NCBI RefSeq assembly: GCF_014645135.1
Contig: NZ_BMLH01000013.1
Coordinates: 1 to 64,000 of the forward strand
Reading direction: 5' to 3'
Origin: Rheinheimera tangshanensis
Lineage (GTDB): Bacteria; Pseudomonadota; Gammaproteobacteria; Enterobacterales; Alteromonadaceae
Length of the DNA stretch: 64,000 nucleotides
This document shows positions 10,559-19,568 of the stretch, in pieces. The notes under the pieces were generated by a model. The model saw nothing but the letters and a program-made list of their open reading frames with translations, was not told the origin of the DNA and ran no database searches. The translations under genes and the position numbers were made by a program. How positions within the stretch are numbered: the stretch's first letter is position 1; every line of letters starts with the position of its first letter.

Positions 10559-10926
10559 AACCAAACTCCTGCTAAAACAGCTAATACAATCCACAGTACG
10601 ATAGTCACTACTGCGCTGGTTTTACCGGATTGAAGTTCTTCCCAGTGCCCCATGTCCATAATCAAATGACGAATGCCACCAATCATGTGATACAGCAAAA
10701 CTGTGATAGTACCCCAAGCGATAAACTTGGCGATGAAGGATTGTAATACCAATTTCACTTGCTCAAAGCCTTCCGGAGAAGACAAAGAGACTGCCCAAGC
10801 CCAGATCACAAACACCAGAGCGAAAAACATGGCTACGCCAGTTACGCGGTGCAGGATCGACGCTAACGCAGGAGCAGGAAAAGATATTGTTGTAAGGTCT
10901 AGATTTACAGGTCTTTGCTTTTTCAC
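10549..10926 (-). CDS. sdhC: succinate dehydrogenase cytochrome b556 subunit
   Basis: First gene of the sdh-suc operon, 125 residues with three transmembrane helices. KKQRPVNLDL and ASILHRVTG are the SdhC N-terminal signatures (Ser/Arg of the quinone site). HMIGGIRHLIMDMGHW holds the axial haem ligand. The start is GTG, with an in-frame TGA 14 codons upstream, so there is little room for a longer protein. Confidence 0.95.
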   Translation of the reverse strand: MKKQRPVNLDLTTISFPAPALASILHRVTGVAMFFALVFVIWAWAVSLSSPEGFEQVKLVLQSFIAKFIAWGTITVLLYHMIGGIRHLIMDMGHWEELQSGKTSAVVTIVLWIVLAVLAGVWLWF

Positions 10927-11297
10927 AGTTTCTTGCCCATCGACGCTCTTTATAGAGCTTTGTTGTCATTATGTGTTGCTGAATAATCAGTCAACGCCCA
11001 ATGGATATACAGGCTACAGCTCGTTGTGGTTCAGCCTGTTTTTTTATCGATCAAACGCTGAACAGGTTTAAAACCCGCGACAGTATATAATTCACTACTT
11101 CGGATTACAATTTATGTTTGATTTGGTTATCGAATTTCTGCGTAGACAGAGAGTACAGCATTCCACTTTGATGACAATACGACCAGAGTCGAATACTTAT
11201 TATCCAATCACGCATTAAAATTGACTTTTAGGCAGCACTTGACGTTAGAATAGGTGCAATGAAGGTTTAACCCAATTAAAACAACAGGAGAAATCCA
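10927..11297. promoter_or_regulatory. divergent sdhC / gltA control region (371 bp)
   Basis: No gene is seen here. The region separates two divergently transcribed TCA units and must hold both promoters. A candidate gltA promoter is TTGACT (11221-11226) with TAGAAT (11246-11251), but the 19-base spacing is long. AGGAGA lies 8 bases before the gltA ATG. In E. coli this region binds ArcA and CRP. I did not identify convincing operators by eye. Confidence 0.5.
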
Positions 11298-12575
11298 ATG
11301 GCAGATAAAAAAGCTGTCGTGCAGATCGAAGGACAGGCACCATTTGAACTTCCTATCTATTCTGGCACTGCAGGCACTGATGTTATTGATGTTCGTGCTT
11401 TAGGTCAGCAAGGATACTTCACCTTCGATCCGGGCTTTATGGCTACGGGTTCGTGCGAATCAAAAATCACCTACATCGATGGTGACAATGGCGTGTTGTT
11501 ACACCGGGGTTACCCAATAGAACAATTGGCAGAACATTCAGATTATCTGGAAACCTGCTACCTGTTACTGGAAGGCGAATTGCCGACGAAAGCTAAGTAC
11601 GAAGAGTTTGTGCATACCATCACGCGCCACACCATGGTGCATGAAAAAATTGCCTCATTTTTTCAGGGCTTCCGCGTTGACGCTCACCCTATGGCCATGC
11701 TCTGTGGCGTGGTTGGCGCGCTGTCGTCTTTTTACCATTCAGACCTGGATATTAACGACCCGGAGCAGCGTAAACGCAGTGCTCATCGCTTAATTGCCAA
11801 GTTACCTACTATCTCTGCCATGGCGTATAAATACACTGTGGGTCAGCCTTTTGTGTATCCACGTAATGACTTAACTTATGCAGAAAACTTCCTGCATATG
11901 ATGTTCTCTGTGCCAGCTGAAGATTACAAAGTCAGTCCAATTCTTGCTAAAGCTATGGATCGCATTTTTATGCTGCACGCAGACCATGAGCAAAACGCAT
12001 CTACCTCTACAGTGCGTTTAGCGGGCTCTTCAGGCGCTAACCCGTACGCTTGTATCGCTGCTGGCGTAGCCTCTTTGTGGGGCCCTGCCCACGGTGGCGC
12101 TAACGAAGCCTGCTTAAAAATGTTGCAGGAAATCGGCTCTGTAGAGCGTATTCCTGAGTTTGTCGCTCGTGCTAAAGACAAAAACGACAGTTTCCGTCTG
12201 ATGGGCTTTGGTCACCGCGTTTACAAAAACTTTGACCCTCGTGCCAAAGTGATGCGTGAAACCTGCCACGAAGTATTAAAAGAGCTGAACATCAAGGATC
12301 CTCTGCTGGATGTGGCGATGGAGCTGGAGCGTATTGCGCTGTCAGACCCGTACTTCATCGAGAAGAAACTCTATCCAAACGTTGATTTCTACTCAGGCAT
12401 CATTCTAAAAGCCATTGGTATTCCAACCAGCATGTTTACAGTGATTTTCGCTATGTCACGTACTGTAGGCTGGATCTCTCACTGGGACGAAATGCTGTCC
12501 GACAAAGGCCACAAAATTGGTCGTCCGCGTCAGTTGTACACCGGCTACACCAAGCGCGATTATAAAAAAGCCTAA
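11298..12575 (+). CDS. gltA: citrate synthase (type II, hexameric type)
   Basis: Condenses acetyl-CoA and oxaloacetate to citrate. 425 residues (E. coli 427). The N-terminal beta domain, typical of NADH-regulated Gram-negative enzymes, precedes the catalytic core. Active-site motifs: [16 protein letters not shown] (His), [15 protein letters not shown] (His), and Asp in NVDFYSGI. It is divergent from sdhC and ends at a strong terminator. Confidence 0.97.
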   Translation: MADKKAVVQIEGQAPFELPIYSGTAGTDVIDVRALGQQGYFTFDPGFMATGSCESKITYIDGDNGVLLHRGYPIEQLAEHSDYLETCYLLLEGELPTKAKYEEFVHTITRHTMVHEKIASFFQGFRVDAHPMAMLCGVVGALSSFYHSDLDINDPEQRKRSAHRLIAKLPTISAMAYKYTVGQPFVYPRNDLTYAENFLHMMFSVPAEDYKVSPILAKAMDRIFMLHADHEQNASTSTVRLAGSSGANPYACIAAGVASLWGPAHGGANEACLKMLQEIGSVERIPEFVARAKDKNDSFRLMGFGHRVYKNFDPRAKVMRETCHEVLKELNIKDPLLDVAMELERIALSDPYFIEKKLYPNVDFYSGIILKAIGIPTSMFTVIFAMSRTVGWISHWDEMLSDKGHKIGRPRQLYTGYTKRDYKKA

Positions 12576-12584
12576 CCAGCTCAT

Positions 12585-12617
12585 GAGGCCGGATGTTATG
12601 ATCCGGCCTCGTTTTTT
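12585..12617 (+). terminator. gltA intrinsic terminator
   Basis: Perfect 10-base stem GAGGCCGGAT/ATCCGGCCTC with a 6-base loop, then G and TTTTTT, 10 bases after the gltA stop. Confidence 0.93.
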
Positions 12618-12634
12618 CTGTCCGGTTGGCCATC

Positions 12635-13849
12635 GTGAACTTCGATCTACGCTCTTTACGTCAACAATTCCCGTTTTTTAGCGCACATCCTGATTGGATC
12701 TATCTGGATAACGCCGCCACTTTGCATAAACCTCAAGCCGTGCTTGATGCTATGAATACCTTTTACAGCCAGCATAACAGTAACGTGCACCGCTCCGCCC
12801 ATGGCTTAAGCCAACAAGCCACAGCGGCGTTTGAAGCGGCCAGAAACACAGTAGCTCAGTTTCTAAATGCCCGTTTTTCGCATGAAATTATCTGGACCAG
12901 CGGCACTACAGCAGGTTTTAATCAGCTGGTATTTGGTCTGATGGGGCCAGTGTTGCAGTCCGGCGATCGGGTATTAATTTCATCTATGGAACATCACGCC
13001 AATATTGTGCCCTGGCATATCCATGCCCTGCCCTTTGGTGTGCAGCTGGATGTGGTGCCTTTAACAGCCGACCATAGATTTGACCTCGCTGCTTATAGCG
13101 AATTATTAAAGCTTAAACCTAAGGTGGTTAGCATCAGCCATGTCTCTAATGCGCTGGGCTATATTCAGCCGATAGCCGACATAGTGCGTCTGGCTAAGGA
13201 GGCAGGCGCTATAGTGGTGCTGGACGGCGCTCAGGGCATTGTCTGGGAGAAGATCGATGTGCAGGCTCTGGATGTAGATTTTTATCTGTTCTCTGGTCAC
13301 AAGCTGTATGGCCCAACAGGTATTGGCGTTTTATATGGCAAAACACAATATTTAGAGCTGCTGCGGCCACTGTTGGGCGGTGGTGAAATGATTAAAACTG
13401 TCAGTTTTTCGAGCAGCAGCTGGAACGATTTACCTTACAGATTAGAGGCTGGAACGCCCAACATGGCGGGCGCTATTGGTCTTGCTGCTGCTATTTTATG
13501 GCTGCAACAGCAGGATTTGACCGCATTTCAGCAGCACAAATCAGCGCTGGTACAACGGTTTTATGCCGGTTGTCAGCAAATTTCTGCTTTGGAGCTGTTA
13601 TCTGGTCCGACAACTAACGCAGGAATTGTGGCGCTCAACCTGAAAAATGAGCACCCTGCCGACCTCGCCACCTTACTCGACCAGCAAAATATCGCAGTTC
13701 GGGCCGGAACTCACTGTACTATGCCGTTGTTTCAGGCATTAAATGTCAAGGGTTCTGTACGTTTCTCATTCGCCTGCTATAACAGTTTCGACGAAATTGA
13801 CCGAACTTTGACCGCTTTAGCTACAGCAGTGGAGTTACTTGCCGAATGA
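12635..13849 (+). CDS. csdA: cysteine desulfurase, CsdA type
   Basis: PLP-dependent class II desulfurase that forms a persulfide from cysteine. I prefer GTG 12635 (VNFDLRSLRQQFPFF, 404 aa), which aligns with the E. coli CsdA N-terminus. TTG 12626 is an alternative, and neither has a clear ribosome site. Motifs: YLDNAAT near the N-terminus, HHANIVPW, PLP lysine in YLFSGHKLYGPTGIGVLYG, catalytic Cys in AVRAGTHCTMP. It is coupled to the SufE-like partner by a 4-base overlap, as in E. coli csdA-csdE. Confidence 0.9.
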   Translation: MNFDLRSLRQQFPFFSAHPDWIYLDNAATLHKPQAVLDAMNTFYSQHNSNVHRSAHGLSQQATAAFEAARNTVAQFLNARFSHEIIWTSGTTAGFNQLVFGLMGPVLQSGDRVLISSMEHHANIVPWHIHALPFGVQLDVVPLTADHRFDLAAYSELLKLKPKVVSISHVSNALGYIQPIADIVRLAKEAGAIVVLDGAQGIVWEKIDVQALDVDFYLFSGHKLYGPTGIGVLYGKTQYLELLRPLLGGGEMIKTVSFSSSSWNDLPYRLEAGTPNMAGAIGLAAAILWLQQQDLTAFQQHKSALVQRFYAGCQQISALELLSGPTTNAGIVALNLKNEHPADLATLLDQQNIAVRAGTHCTMPLFQALNVKGSVRFSFACYNSFDEIDRTLTALATAVELLAE

Positions 13850-14286
13850 TCCGACCAGATATCTTTACAGAAACCGCTACTGCGCTAAAAAAAATTTACG
13901 TTAACCACCTGCCACAGTTGCGCCAATTAAGAGACTGGCAAAGTAAATACCGGATTTTAATGACACTGGGCAGGGAATTACCTACTTTTGACAGCGAGTG
14001 GCACAGAGATGAATTTTTAGTACAAGGTTGTGAGAGCAAAGCCTGGCTACTGCATTATCAGGACCCAGTCACAACTCAGCATTTCTGGGCTTTTGACAGT
14101 GATGCCCGTATTGTAAAAGGTTTAGTTATTCTGATTTTGACGCAGGTAAATGGCCTGACCGCGGAAGAGTTAGCAGAGGCGACACCAGAGTTATTATTGA
14201 CTGAATTGCAGCTGCAACAAAATATCAGTCAGTCCCGCAGTAATGGTTTGCTGGCTGTATTGAATCGGGTCAAGGCCTCGCTCTGA
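13846..14286 (+). CDS. csdE: SufE-like sulfur acceptor CsdE
   Basis: Accepts persulfide sulfur from CsdA. 146 residues. The SufE fold signature VQGCESKAWL contains the acceptor cysteine near residue 63. The start codon overlaps the csdA stop (ATGA), showing translational coupling. The convergent neighbour is tcdA (csdL), whose product works with CsdA-CsdE in E. coli, so this is a functional cluster on both strands. Confidence 0.93.
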   Translation: MIRPDIFTETATALKKIYVNHLPQLRQLRDWQSKYRILMTLGRELPTFDSEWHRDEFLVQGCESKAWLLHYQDPVTTQHFWAFDSDARIVKGLVILILTQVNGLTAEELAEATPELLLTELQLQQNISQSRSNGLLAVLNRVKASL

Positions 14287-14306
14287 CCCACACCTAAATT
14301 TAAGCG

Positions 14307-15095
14307 TCAGGCTTTATTGGCTTTCTCAGCGAGTTTTTTCAAAACACGGGAGACGGCCACAAAAGCAAAAGAGCCTGTCACTACAGTAACGGCACCAAAA
14401 CCACCACTGCAATCTAAGCGCATTGGGCCATCCAATTCTGGTTTAGTCTGACAGACAGTACCATCGCCTTTTGGATACACCAATTGCTCAGTTGAATACA
14501 CCGCATCTATGCCAAAACGTCGTTTGGTATTGCGGCTGTAGTTGTAGTCACGACGCAAGGTATTGCGCACTTTGGATAACAAAGGGTCGTAGACCGTCTG
14601 GCTTAAATCGGCCAGCTGAATTTGAGTGGGATCCACCTGCCCGCCTGCACCACCCACTGTGACTATCGCGATTTTATTGCGTTTGCAGTGCGCTATCAGC
14701 GCCACTTTGGCTTTGATGGAATCGATGCAGTCCACCACATAGTCAAAATCGGTGCTCATCAGCTCAAATAAATTGTCATGACTAACAAAATCTTCGACCT
14801 GGTGTACTTTGCAATCCGGGTTAATGGCTTGAATACGTTCAGCCATTACCGCTACTTTATCTTTGCCTATGCTATCGGATAAAGCATGCAGCTGCCTGTT
14901 GGTGTTGCTGATACAAATATCATCTAAATCAATCAGAGTTATTTCGCCTATGCCGGAGCGAGCCAAAGCTTCAGCAGCCCAGCTACCGACACCACCAATG
15001 CCCACCACACAAACATGGGCACTCTGAAAGGCGTCCAATGCTTTGGTACCATACAAACGGCCTATGCCGGCAAAACGTAATAAATAATCGGACAC
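14307..15095 (-). CDS. tcdA: tRNA threonylcarbamoyladenosine dehydratase
   Basis: ATP-dependent cyclisation of t6A37 to ct6A in tRNA. E1/ThiF-type Rossmann fold: VVGIGGVGSWAAEALARSGIG (nucleotide site) and DLDDICISNTNRQ. The catalytic cysteine region is near VVDCIDSI and RLDCSGGFG. GTG 15095 (VSDYLLRFAGIGRLYG, 262 aa) aligns with E. coli TcdA (268). TTG starts up to 15119 overlap the upstream pseudouridine synthase. The usual sulfur-relay partners csdA/csdE are adjacent and convergent. Confidence 0.92.
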   Translation of the reverse strand: MSDYLLRFAGIGRLYGTKALDAFQSAHVCVVGIGGVGSWAAEALARSGIGEITLIDLDDICISNTNRQLHALSDSIGKDKVAVMAERIQAINPDCKVHQVEDFVSHDNLFELMSTDFDYVVDCIDSIKAKVALIAHCKRNKIAIVTVGGAGGQVDPTQIQLADLSQTVYDPLLSKVRNTLRRDYNYSRNTKRRFGIDAVYSTEQLVYPKGDGTVCQTKPELDGPMRLDCSGGFGAVTVVTGSFAFVAVSRVLKKLAEKANKA

Positions 15096-15108
15096 GTAAA
15101 TTACTCTT

Positions 15109-15816
15109 TTACTCAACAACTTTAGACGTAGTTGGTTTTTGATAAGAAGGCCAATCCAGTAATACAGGTTCTGCCCAGTGCTGATTCAGGTGCTGCACCA
15201 AGGATGGCGATAAAAACTCTGTACCATCCGAGGGAGGCAACACCAGCTTAATTTGCGCACCATCCCAGCTAAAATACAGTGCATAAGCGTGCAGGTAGAG
15301 ACGATCGGCGGCGCTGCCCTGATACAACGCATCACCCAAAATAGCAGCGCTGACACTTTTTAAAGCCACCCGCACCTGATGAGTTTTACCGGTAAAAGGC
15401 TTGACCAAAAAAACTCTGCGCCCTTCCACCTCGTAAAAAGCCGAGACAAAATAGCTGATAGCAGGATTGCTTAAAGTGCTGATCAGCTTCCAGGCCGAAC
15501 GGCGCGCCTGCACCATATCACCTTTAACCCAGCCTTGTTTTTTCTTTGGTTTTTGATCGGTCAGCGCTAAATAAAACTTTTGGATCTGTTGGCTTTGAAA
15601 CAATTCAGCCAACTTCGCTGCCGCTTCACTGCTTTTAGCCAGCAGCAATAAACCTGATGTGCCTTTATCCAACCGATGCACAGCATACAACTTCAGCCCA
15701 AACTGGGCTTCAGCTAAAGCGACAACACCGGGTTCAAACTCGGAATGAAAACTGATACCGGATGGTTTATCCAGCACCAGAAAATCGGTGTGCTCAAAAA
15801 CCAGTTTTAATGTCAT
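15109..15816 (-). CDS. RluA-family pseudouridine synthase
   Basis: Predicted RNA uridine isomerase of the RluA superfamily, 235 residues, without an S4 domain. Catalytic motif HRLDKGTSGLLLLAKS (Asp near residue 49) and the C-terminal GKTHQVRVALKSVS motif. The short form resembles the TIGR01621-type Rlu proteins. The target RNA cannot be told from sequence. It is packed between kdsB (adjacent, no gap) and tcdA (overlap), so it is in the lpxK-kdsB transcript. Confidence 0.88.
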   Translation of the reverse strand: MTLKLVFEHTDFLVLDKPSGISFHSEFEPGVVALAEAQFGLKLYAVHRLDKGTSGLLLLAKSSEAAAKLAELFQSQQIQKFYLALTDQKPKKKQGWVKGDMVQARRSAWKLISTLSNPAISYFVSAFYEVEGRRVFLVKPFTGKTHQVRVALKSVSAAILGDALYQGSAADRLYLHAYALYFSWDGAQIKLVLPPSDGTEFLSPSLVQHLNQHWAEPVLLDWPSYQKPTTSKVVE

Positions 15817-16596
15817 TTACAGAGTAGCCGCAACCAGGCGGGCACGTTCTAAATCCTCTGGCGTATCCACGCCCACAGCAGGAACTTCAAGCGCAGTAGC
15901 AACATGAATAGCCTCGCCTTGCCATAAGACCCTCAGCTGCTCTAAGCATTCAATCTGCTCAAGCTGAGATGCCGGCCAACGGACGTACTCTTTAATAAAA
16001 CCAGCACGGTAGGCATAAATACCTATATGACGACGATAGATATCAGCCAGTTGTGTTGTAAAAGCTTTATCTCTGTCAAATGGGATCACAGAGCGGCTGA
16101 AATACAGTGCATAACCATGTTTGTCGCTTTGTACTTTCACCACATTAGGATTTTGTATTTCGTCGCTATGCTCGATAGGCACAGATAAAGTGGCCATACG
16201 GGCTTTGCTTTGACTCGCCAGGTTCTGTGCGACCTGACGGATAATAGTGGGCGGAATAAAAGGCTCGTCGCCTTGTACATTCACCACCACTGTATCGTCC
16301 GCCAGATCCAATAAAGACACGACTTCGGCCAGACGTTCAGTGCCGGAGTTATGGGCCGGACTGGTCATACAAACTTCAGCGCCAAAGCCTTCGCATGCCT
16401 GTTTCACACGGGCATCGTCAGTTGCAATCACCACCCGCTCTGCACCACTTTTAATAGCCTGACTGTACACCCGTTCAATCATGGTCTGACCTGCAATATC
16501 AGCCAGAGGTTTGCCCGGCAAACGGCTACTGGCGTAACGGGCCGGAATAACGACCAGAAACCCAGTTTTTGCTAACGCCGCCTGTACTAACGCCAT
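15817..16596 (-). CDS. kdsB: 3-deoxy-manno-octulosonate cytidylyltransferase
   Basis: Makes CMP-Kdo for lipid A core synthesis. 259 residues (E. coli 248). N-terminal nucleotide-binding [19 protein letters not shown], then [11 protein letters not shown] and the C-terminal [12 protein letters not shown]. It overlaps ycaR by 10 bases and shares the transcript msbA-lpxK-ycaR-kdsB. GAGG about 7 bases before the ATG supports the start. Confidence 0.96.
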   Translation of the reverse strand: MALVQAALAKTGFLVVIPARYASSRLPGKPLADIAGQTMIERVYSQAIKSGAERVVIATDDARVKQACEGFGAEVCMTSPAHNSGTERLAEVVSLLDLADDTVVVNVQGDEPFIPPTIIRQVAQNLASQSKARMATLSVPIEHSDEIQNPNVVKVQSDKHGYALYFSRSVIPFDRDKAFTTQLADIYRRHIGIYAYRAGFIKEYVRWPASQLEQIECLEQLRVLWQGEAIHVATALEVPAVGVDTPEDLERARLVAATL

Positions 16597-16781
16597 TGCT
16601 CAGCCTCTTCCAGACTTAAGGTGCGAGCTTCAGAAGTAAGCAGCACAGGAATATGCTTCTTTACCGGATAAGCCAAACGATCTGCTGTGCAAATCAGTTC
16701 CTGCTTTTCTTTATCCAGTTTCAATTTGTTTTTACACAAAGGACAAGCAATGATGTCCAGTAAGGCAATATTTAAAGCCAT
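16587..16781 (-). CDS. ycaR: Trm112-family small zinc-ribbon protein (YcaR)
   Basis: 64 residues from ATG 16781, preceded by [29 protein letters not shown] has the Trm112/UPF0434 CPxC motif. It lies between lpxK and kdsB, as in E. coli (ycaR). The start overlaps the lpxK stop (TAATG). A longer in-frame start at 16796 lies inside lpxK and is less likely. The biochemical role is not established. Confidence 0.9.
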   Translation of the reverse strand: MALNIALLDIIACPLCKNKLKLDKEKQELICTADRLAYPVKKHIPVLLTSEARTLSLEEAEQWR

Positions 16782-17752
16782 TAGTCTTCTCTCCATTGAC
16801 GCAGTTGGTGCTGCAGCCAGAATTTAAATTCGTCCGACAGGTCGGCCTCGACCGGCAGGTAATACCAATTGGGTTTAGCAAAAGCACGGCATTTGACCGC
16901 ATCTTTTTCTGTCATTAATACCGGGCCTTCGATATTAGCCAGACTCTGTTCATCAAAAGCAAAATGATCACGGAAAAAGACGCTGGCTTTCACCTCAATA
17001 CCAAAGTTCTTTACCGTATCAACAAAACGTTGTGGATTGCCTATGGCTGCCACTAAAGTCACAGCTTGTGCTTGTTCTGGCCATTGGCTTTGACCATCTA
17101 ATGCCAGAGGCTTAACAGGCTTTAACAGCATTTTATACTGCGCCGATTCAAAGTCACCGCTATTCACAATAACCGCATCGACACTTTGTAAACGCGATAC
17201 AGGTTCGCGCAAAGGCCCTGCGGGCAATAGCTGCTGATTGCCCAAACCTCGTTGACCGTCGATCAGCACCAGTTCTAAATCGCGCTGTAACCTATAATGC
17301 TGCAGACCATCGTCGCTAATCACTATATCGCAGTCTGTAGTCTCCAGCAGATACTGCGCAGCTGCCACTCTGTCCGGACAGACCACTACAGGACAATGAC
17401 TTTTGCTCGCCAAAAGCAAAGGTTCATCGCCAACATCTGCGGCCAAATGCAACGAAGTAACGCGCACAGGCGCTGTGATACGGGCACCATAACCCCGGCT
17501 GACAATACCAGGAGTAAAGCCCTGCTCTGCTAAAAACTTACAAAGCCACAAAGTGAAAGGTGTTTTACCTGTGCCGCCGACTGAGATATTACCGACAATA
17601 ACAACGGGTTTTTCTACAGAAAAAGATACAAACCAGCCGCGCTGATAGCCAAAACGGCGGATCACAGCGACCAGCCGATACAGCAGACTCAGTGGCCAGA
17701 ACAGCAATGTAAAAGAGTGCTGGCGGTACCAGCCTTTCTCCCACCAGTTCAT
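16781..17752 (-). CDS. lpxK: tetraacyldisaccharide 4'-kinase
   Basis: Phosphorylates the lipid A precursor at the 4' position on the inner membrane. 323 residues. An N-terminal amphipathic/hydrophobic segment ([18 protein letters not shown]) anchors it, and the P-loop is [32 protein letters not shown] is characteristic. It overlaps the msbA stop by 4 bases, the usual msbA-lpxK pair. Confidence 0.95.
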   Translation of the reverse strand: MNWWEKGWYRQHSFTLLFWPLSLLYRLVAVIRRFGYQRGWFVSFSVEKPVVIVGNISVGGTGKTPFTLWLCKFLAEQGFTPGIVSRGYGARITAPVRVTSLHLAADVGDEPLLLASKSHCPVVVCPDRVAAAQYLLETTDCDIVISDDGLQHYRLQRDLELVLIDGQRGLGNQQLLPAGPLREPVSRLQSVDAVIVNSGDFESAQYKMLLKPVKPLALDGQSQWPEQAQAVTLVAAIGNPQRFVDTVKNFGIEVKASVFFRDHFAFDEQSLANIEGPVLMTEKDAVKCRAFAKPNWYYLPVEADLSDEFKFWLQHQLRQWRED

Positions 17753-19512
17753 CCGACTTCGCTAAATTGCATTTTATACAGCTGAGCATAGTAGCCATTT
17801 TGTGCCAGCAAGGACTGATGGTTGCCCTGCTCGACAATCTGGCCCTGATCCATCACCAATATCTGGTCGGCATTTTCAATGGTAGACAAGCGGTGCGCTA
17901 TAACAATACTGGTGCGGCCTTTAAACAATTCATCCAATGCGCCCTGAATTTTACGCTCTGATTCTGTATCCAGCGCAGAAGTCGCTTCATCCAGAATCAG
18001 CACAGGAGCCTGACGTAACAAAGCCCGGGCTATGGCAATACGCTGGCGTTGACCACCGGACAAAGTCACACCGTTTTCACCAATTTCAGTATCAAGCCCT
18101 TCCGGCATCTGCTGCACAAATTCCATCACATGAGCTTTTTCTGCCACTTCCAGTAAACGTTCAGGACTTAATTCACCACGATAACCATAAGCAATATTAT
18201 TGGCGATGGTGTCGTTAAACAGCACCACATGCTGCGATACCACAGCCATTTGTGAGCGTAATGAATCCAGCGTACAGTCTTTGGTGTTAATGCCATCGAG
18301 TAAAATTTCACCTTGCTCAATTTCATAAAAACGTGGCAACAAGCTGGAAATAGTGGTTTTACCGCTGCCGGAGCGACCGACTAAAGCCACTGTCTGACCA
18401 GGTTCAACGTTGATATTGATCTGCTTTAACACTTGTTTTTCATGACCAGGGTAGTGAAAGCTTAAGTCTTTAATTGCAATAGCACCTGTCACCTGTTTCA
18501 GTTCAATGGTTCCAGTGTCCTGCTCTGGTTTTTCATCCAAAACAATAAAGACGTTAGCCGCTGCTGCCATACCGCGCTGAAAATCACTATTGACTGTGGT
18601 CAGTTGTTTTAGCGGTTTTAACAGCAACATCATGGCCGTGATCATCTCACTGAAAGTACCAGGCGTTAAGGTGTCCAGCATAGCCGGGAAACTGGCTAAA
18701 TAAATCACAAAAGCCAAAGCAAAAGAAGCAATCAGCTGGATCAGCGAAACGCTGATAGCGCGCGTCGCTTCCATCTTTACATCCAGCTGCCGGTTGCGGT
18801 TATTCACTGCTTTAAATCTGTTGTTTTCCAAATCGCCTGCGCCAAAAGATAAAATCACTTTATGGCCGTTCAGCATCTGCTCTGAACTGGTGGTGACATC
18901 ACCCATAGCGTTTTGCATATTACTGCTGATTTTACGAAAACGTTTCGATACCTGCGCTACTATGACGGCAATTAGTGGTGCTATGACTAAAAAAATCAAG
19001 GATAGCTGCCAGCTGTTGTAAAACATCAGGGCTAAACAACCTAAAACAAACACACCTTCATGAATAAGCACAACTAAGGCTTTGCTGGACGCTTGCTTAA
19101 TTTGCTCAGCATCGTAGGTGATTTTTGAAATAAGCTCGCCCGTCGAGTGTTTGTCATGGTAACTGACAGGCAAAGCAATCATCTGACGGAACAGTTGCTG
19201 GCGTAAGTCTTTGACGATATGAGTACCAGCCCAGTTCAGGCAGTAGCTGGAAATAAAATGAAACACACCACGCAGGAAAAACATACCGACGACAAAAACC
19301 GGAGCCCAGGCTAAATAAGCCGTATCTTTTTGGGTGATCCCACGGTCAATAAAGCTGGAAAACTGAGAAATAAAATAAATATCGACACAGGCGTAACCCG
19401 CCATACCAAACATCGCCAGAGCAAACCCCGCTTTGTAGGGTTTTAAATAACGCATCAGGCGCTTAAAGGTACTAATTGAACCCGTTGTTTGTGAAGACAA
19501 ATTTAACCCCAA
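17749..19512 (-). CDS. msbA: lipid A export ABC transporter MsbA
   Basis: Flips core-lipid A across the inner membrane. 587 residues (E. coli 582). A six-helix transmembrane domain (residues about 20-325) is followed by the ATPase domain: Walker A VGRSGSGKTTISS, signature LSGGQRQRIAIARAL, Walker B VLILDEATSALD, H-loop IVIAHRLST. First gene of msbA-lpxK-ycaR-kdsB, 56 bases downstream of comEC on the same strand. Confidence 0.96.
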   Translation of the reverse strand: MGLNLSSQTTGSISTFKRLMRYLKPYKAGFALAMFGMAGYACVDIYFISQFSSFIDRGITQKDTAYLAWAPVFVVGMFFLRGVFHFISSYCLNWAGTHIVKDLRQQLFRQMIALPVSYHDKHSTGELISKITYDAEQIKQASSKALVVLIHEGVFVLGCLALMFYNSWQLSLIFLVIAPLIAVIVAQVSKRFRKISSNMQNAMGDVTTSSEQMLNGHKVILSFGAGDLENNRFKAVNNRNRQLDVKMEATRAISVSLIQLIASFALAFVIYLASFPAMLDTLTPGTFSEMITAMMLLLKPLKQLTTVNSDFQRGMAAAANVFIVLDEKPEQDTGTIELKQVTGAIAIKDLSFHYPGHEKQVLKQININVEPGQTVALVGRSGSGKTTISSLLPRFYEIEQGEILLDGINTKDCTLDSLRSQMAVVSQHVVLFNDTIANNIAYGYRGELSPERLLEVAEKAHVMEFVQQMPEGLDTEIGENGVTLSGGQRQRIAIARALLRQAPVLILDEATSALDTESERKIQGALDELFKGRTSIVIAHRLSTIENADQILVMDQGQIVEQGNHQSLLAQNGYYAQLYKMQFSEVG

Positions 19513-19568
19513 AGAATAAGAAAACCGTCGCCATTCTACCTTGTTGTGCAGGCGCTTTCAGCAATTGT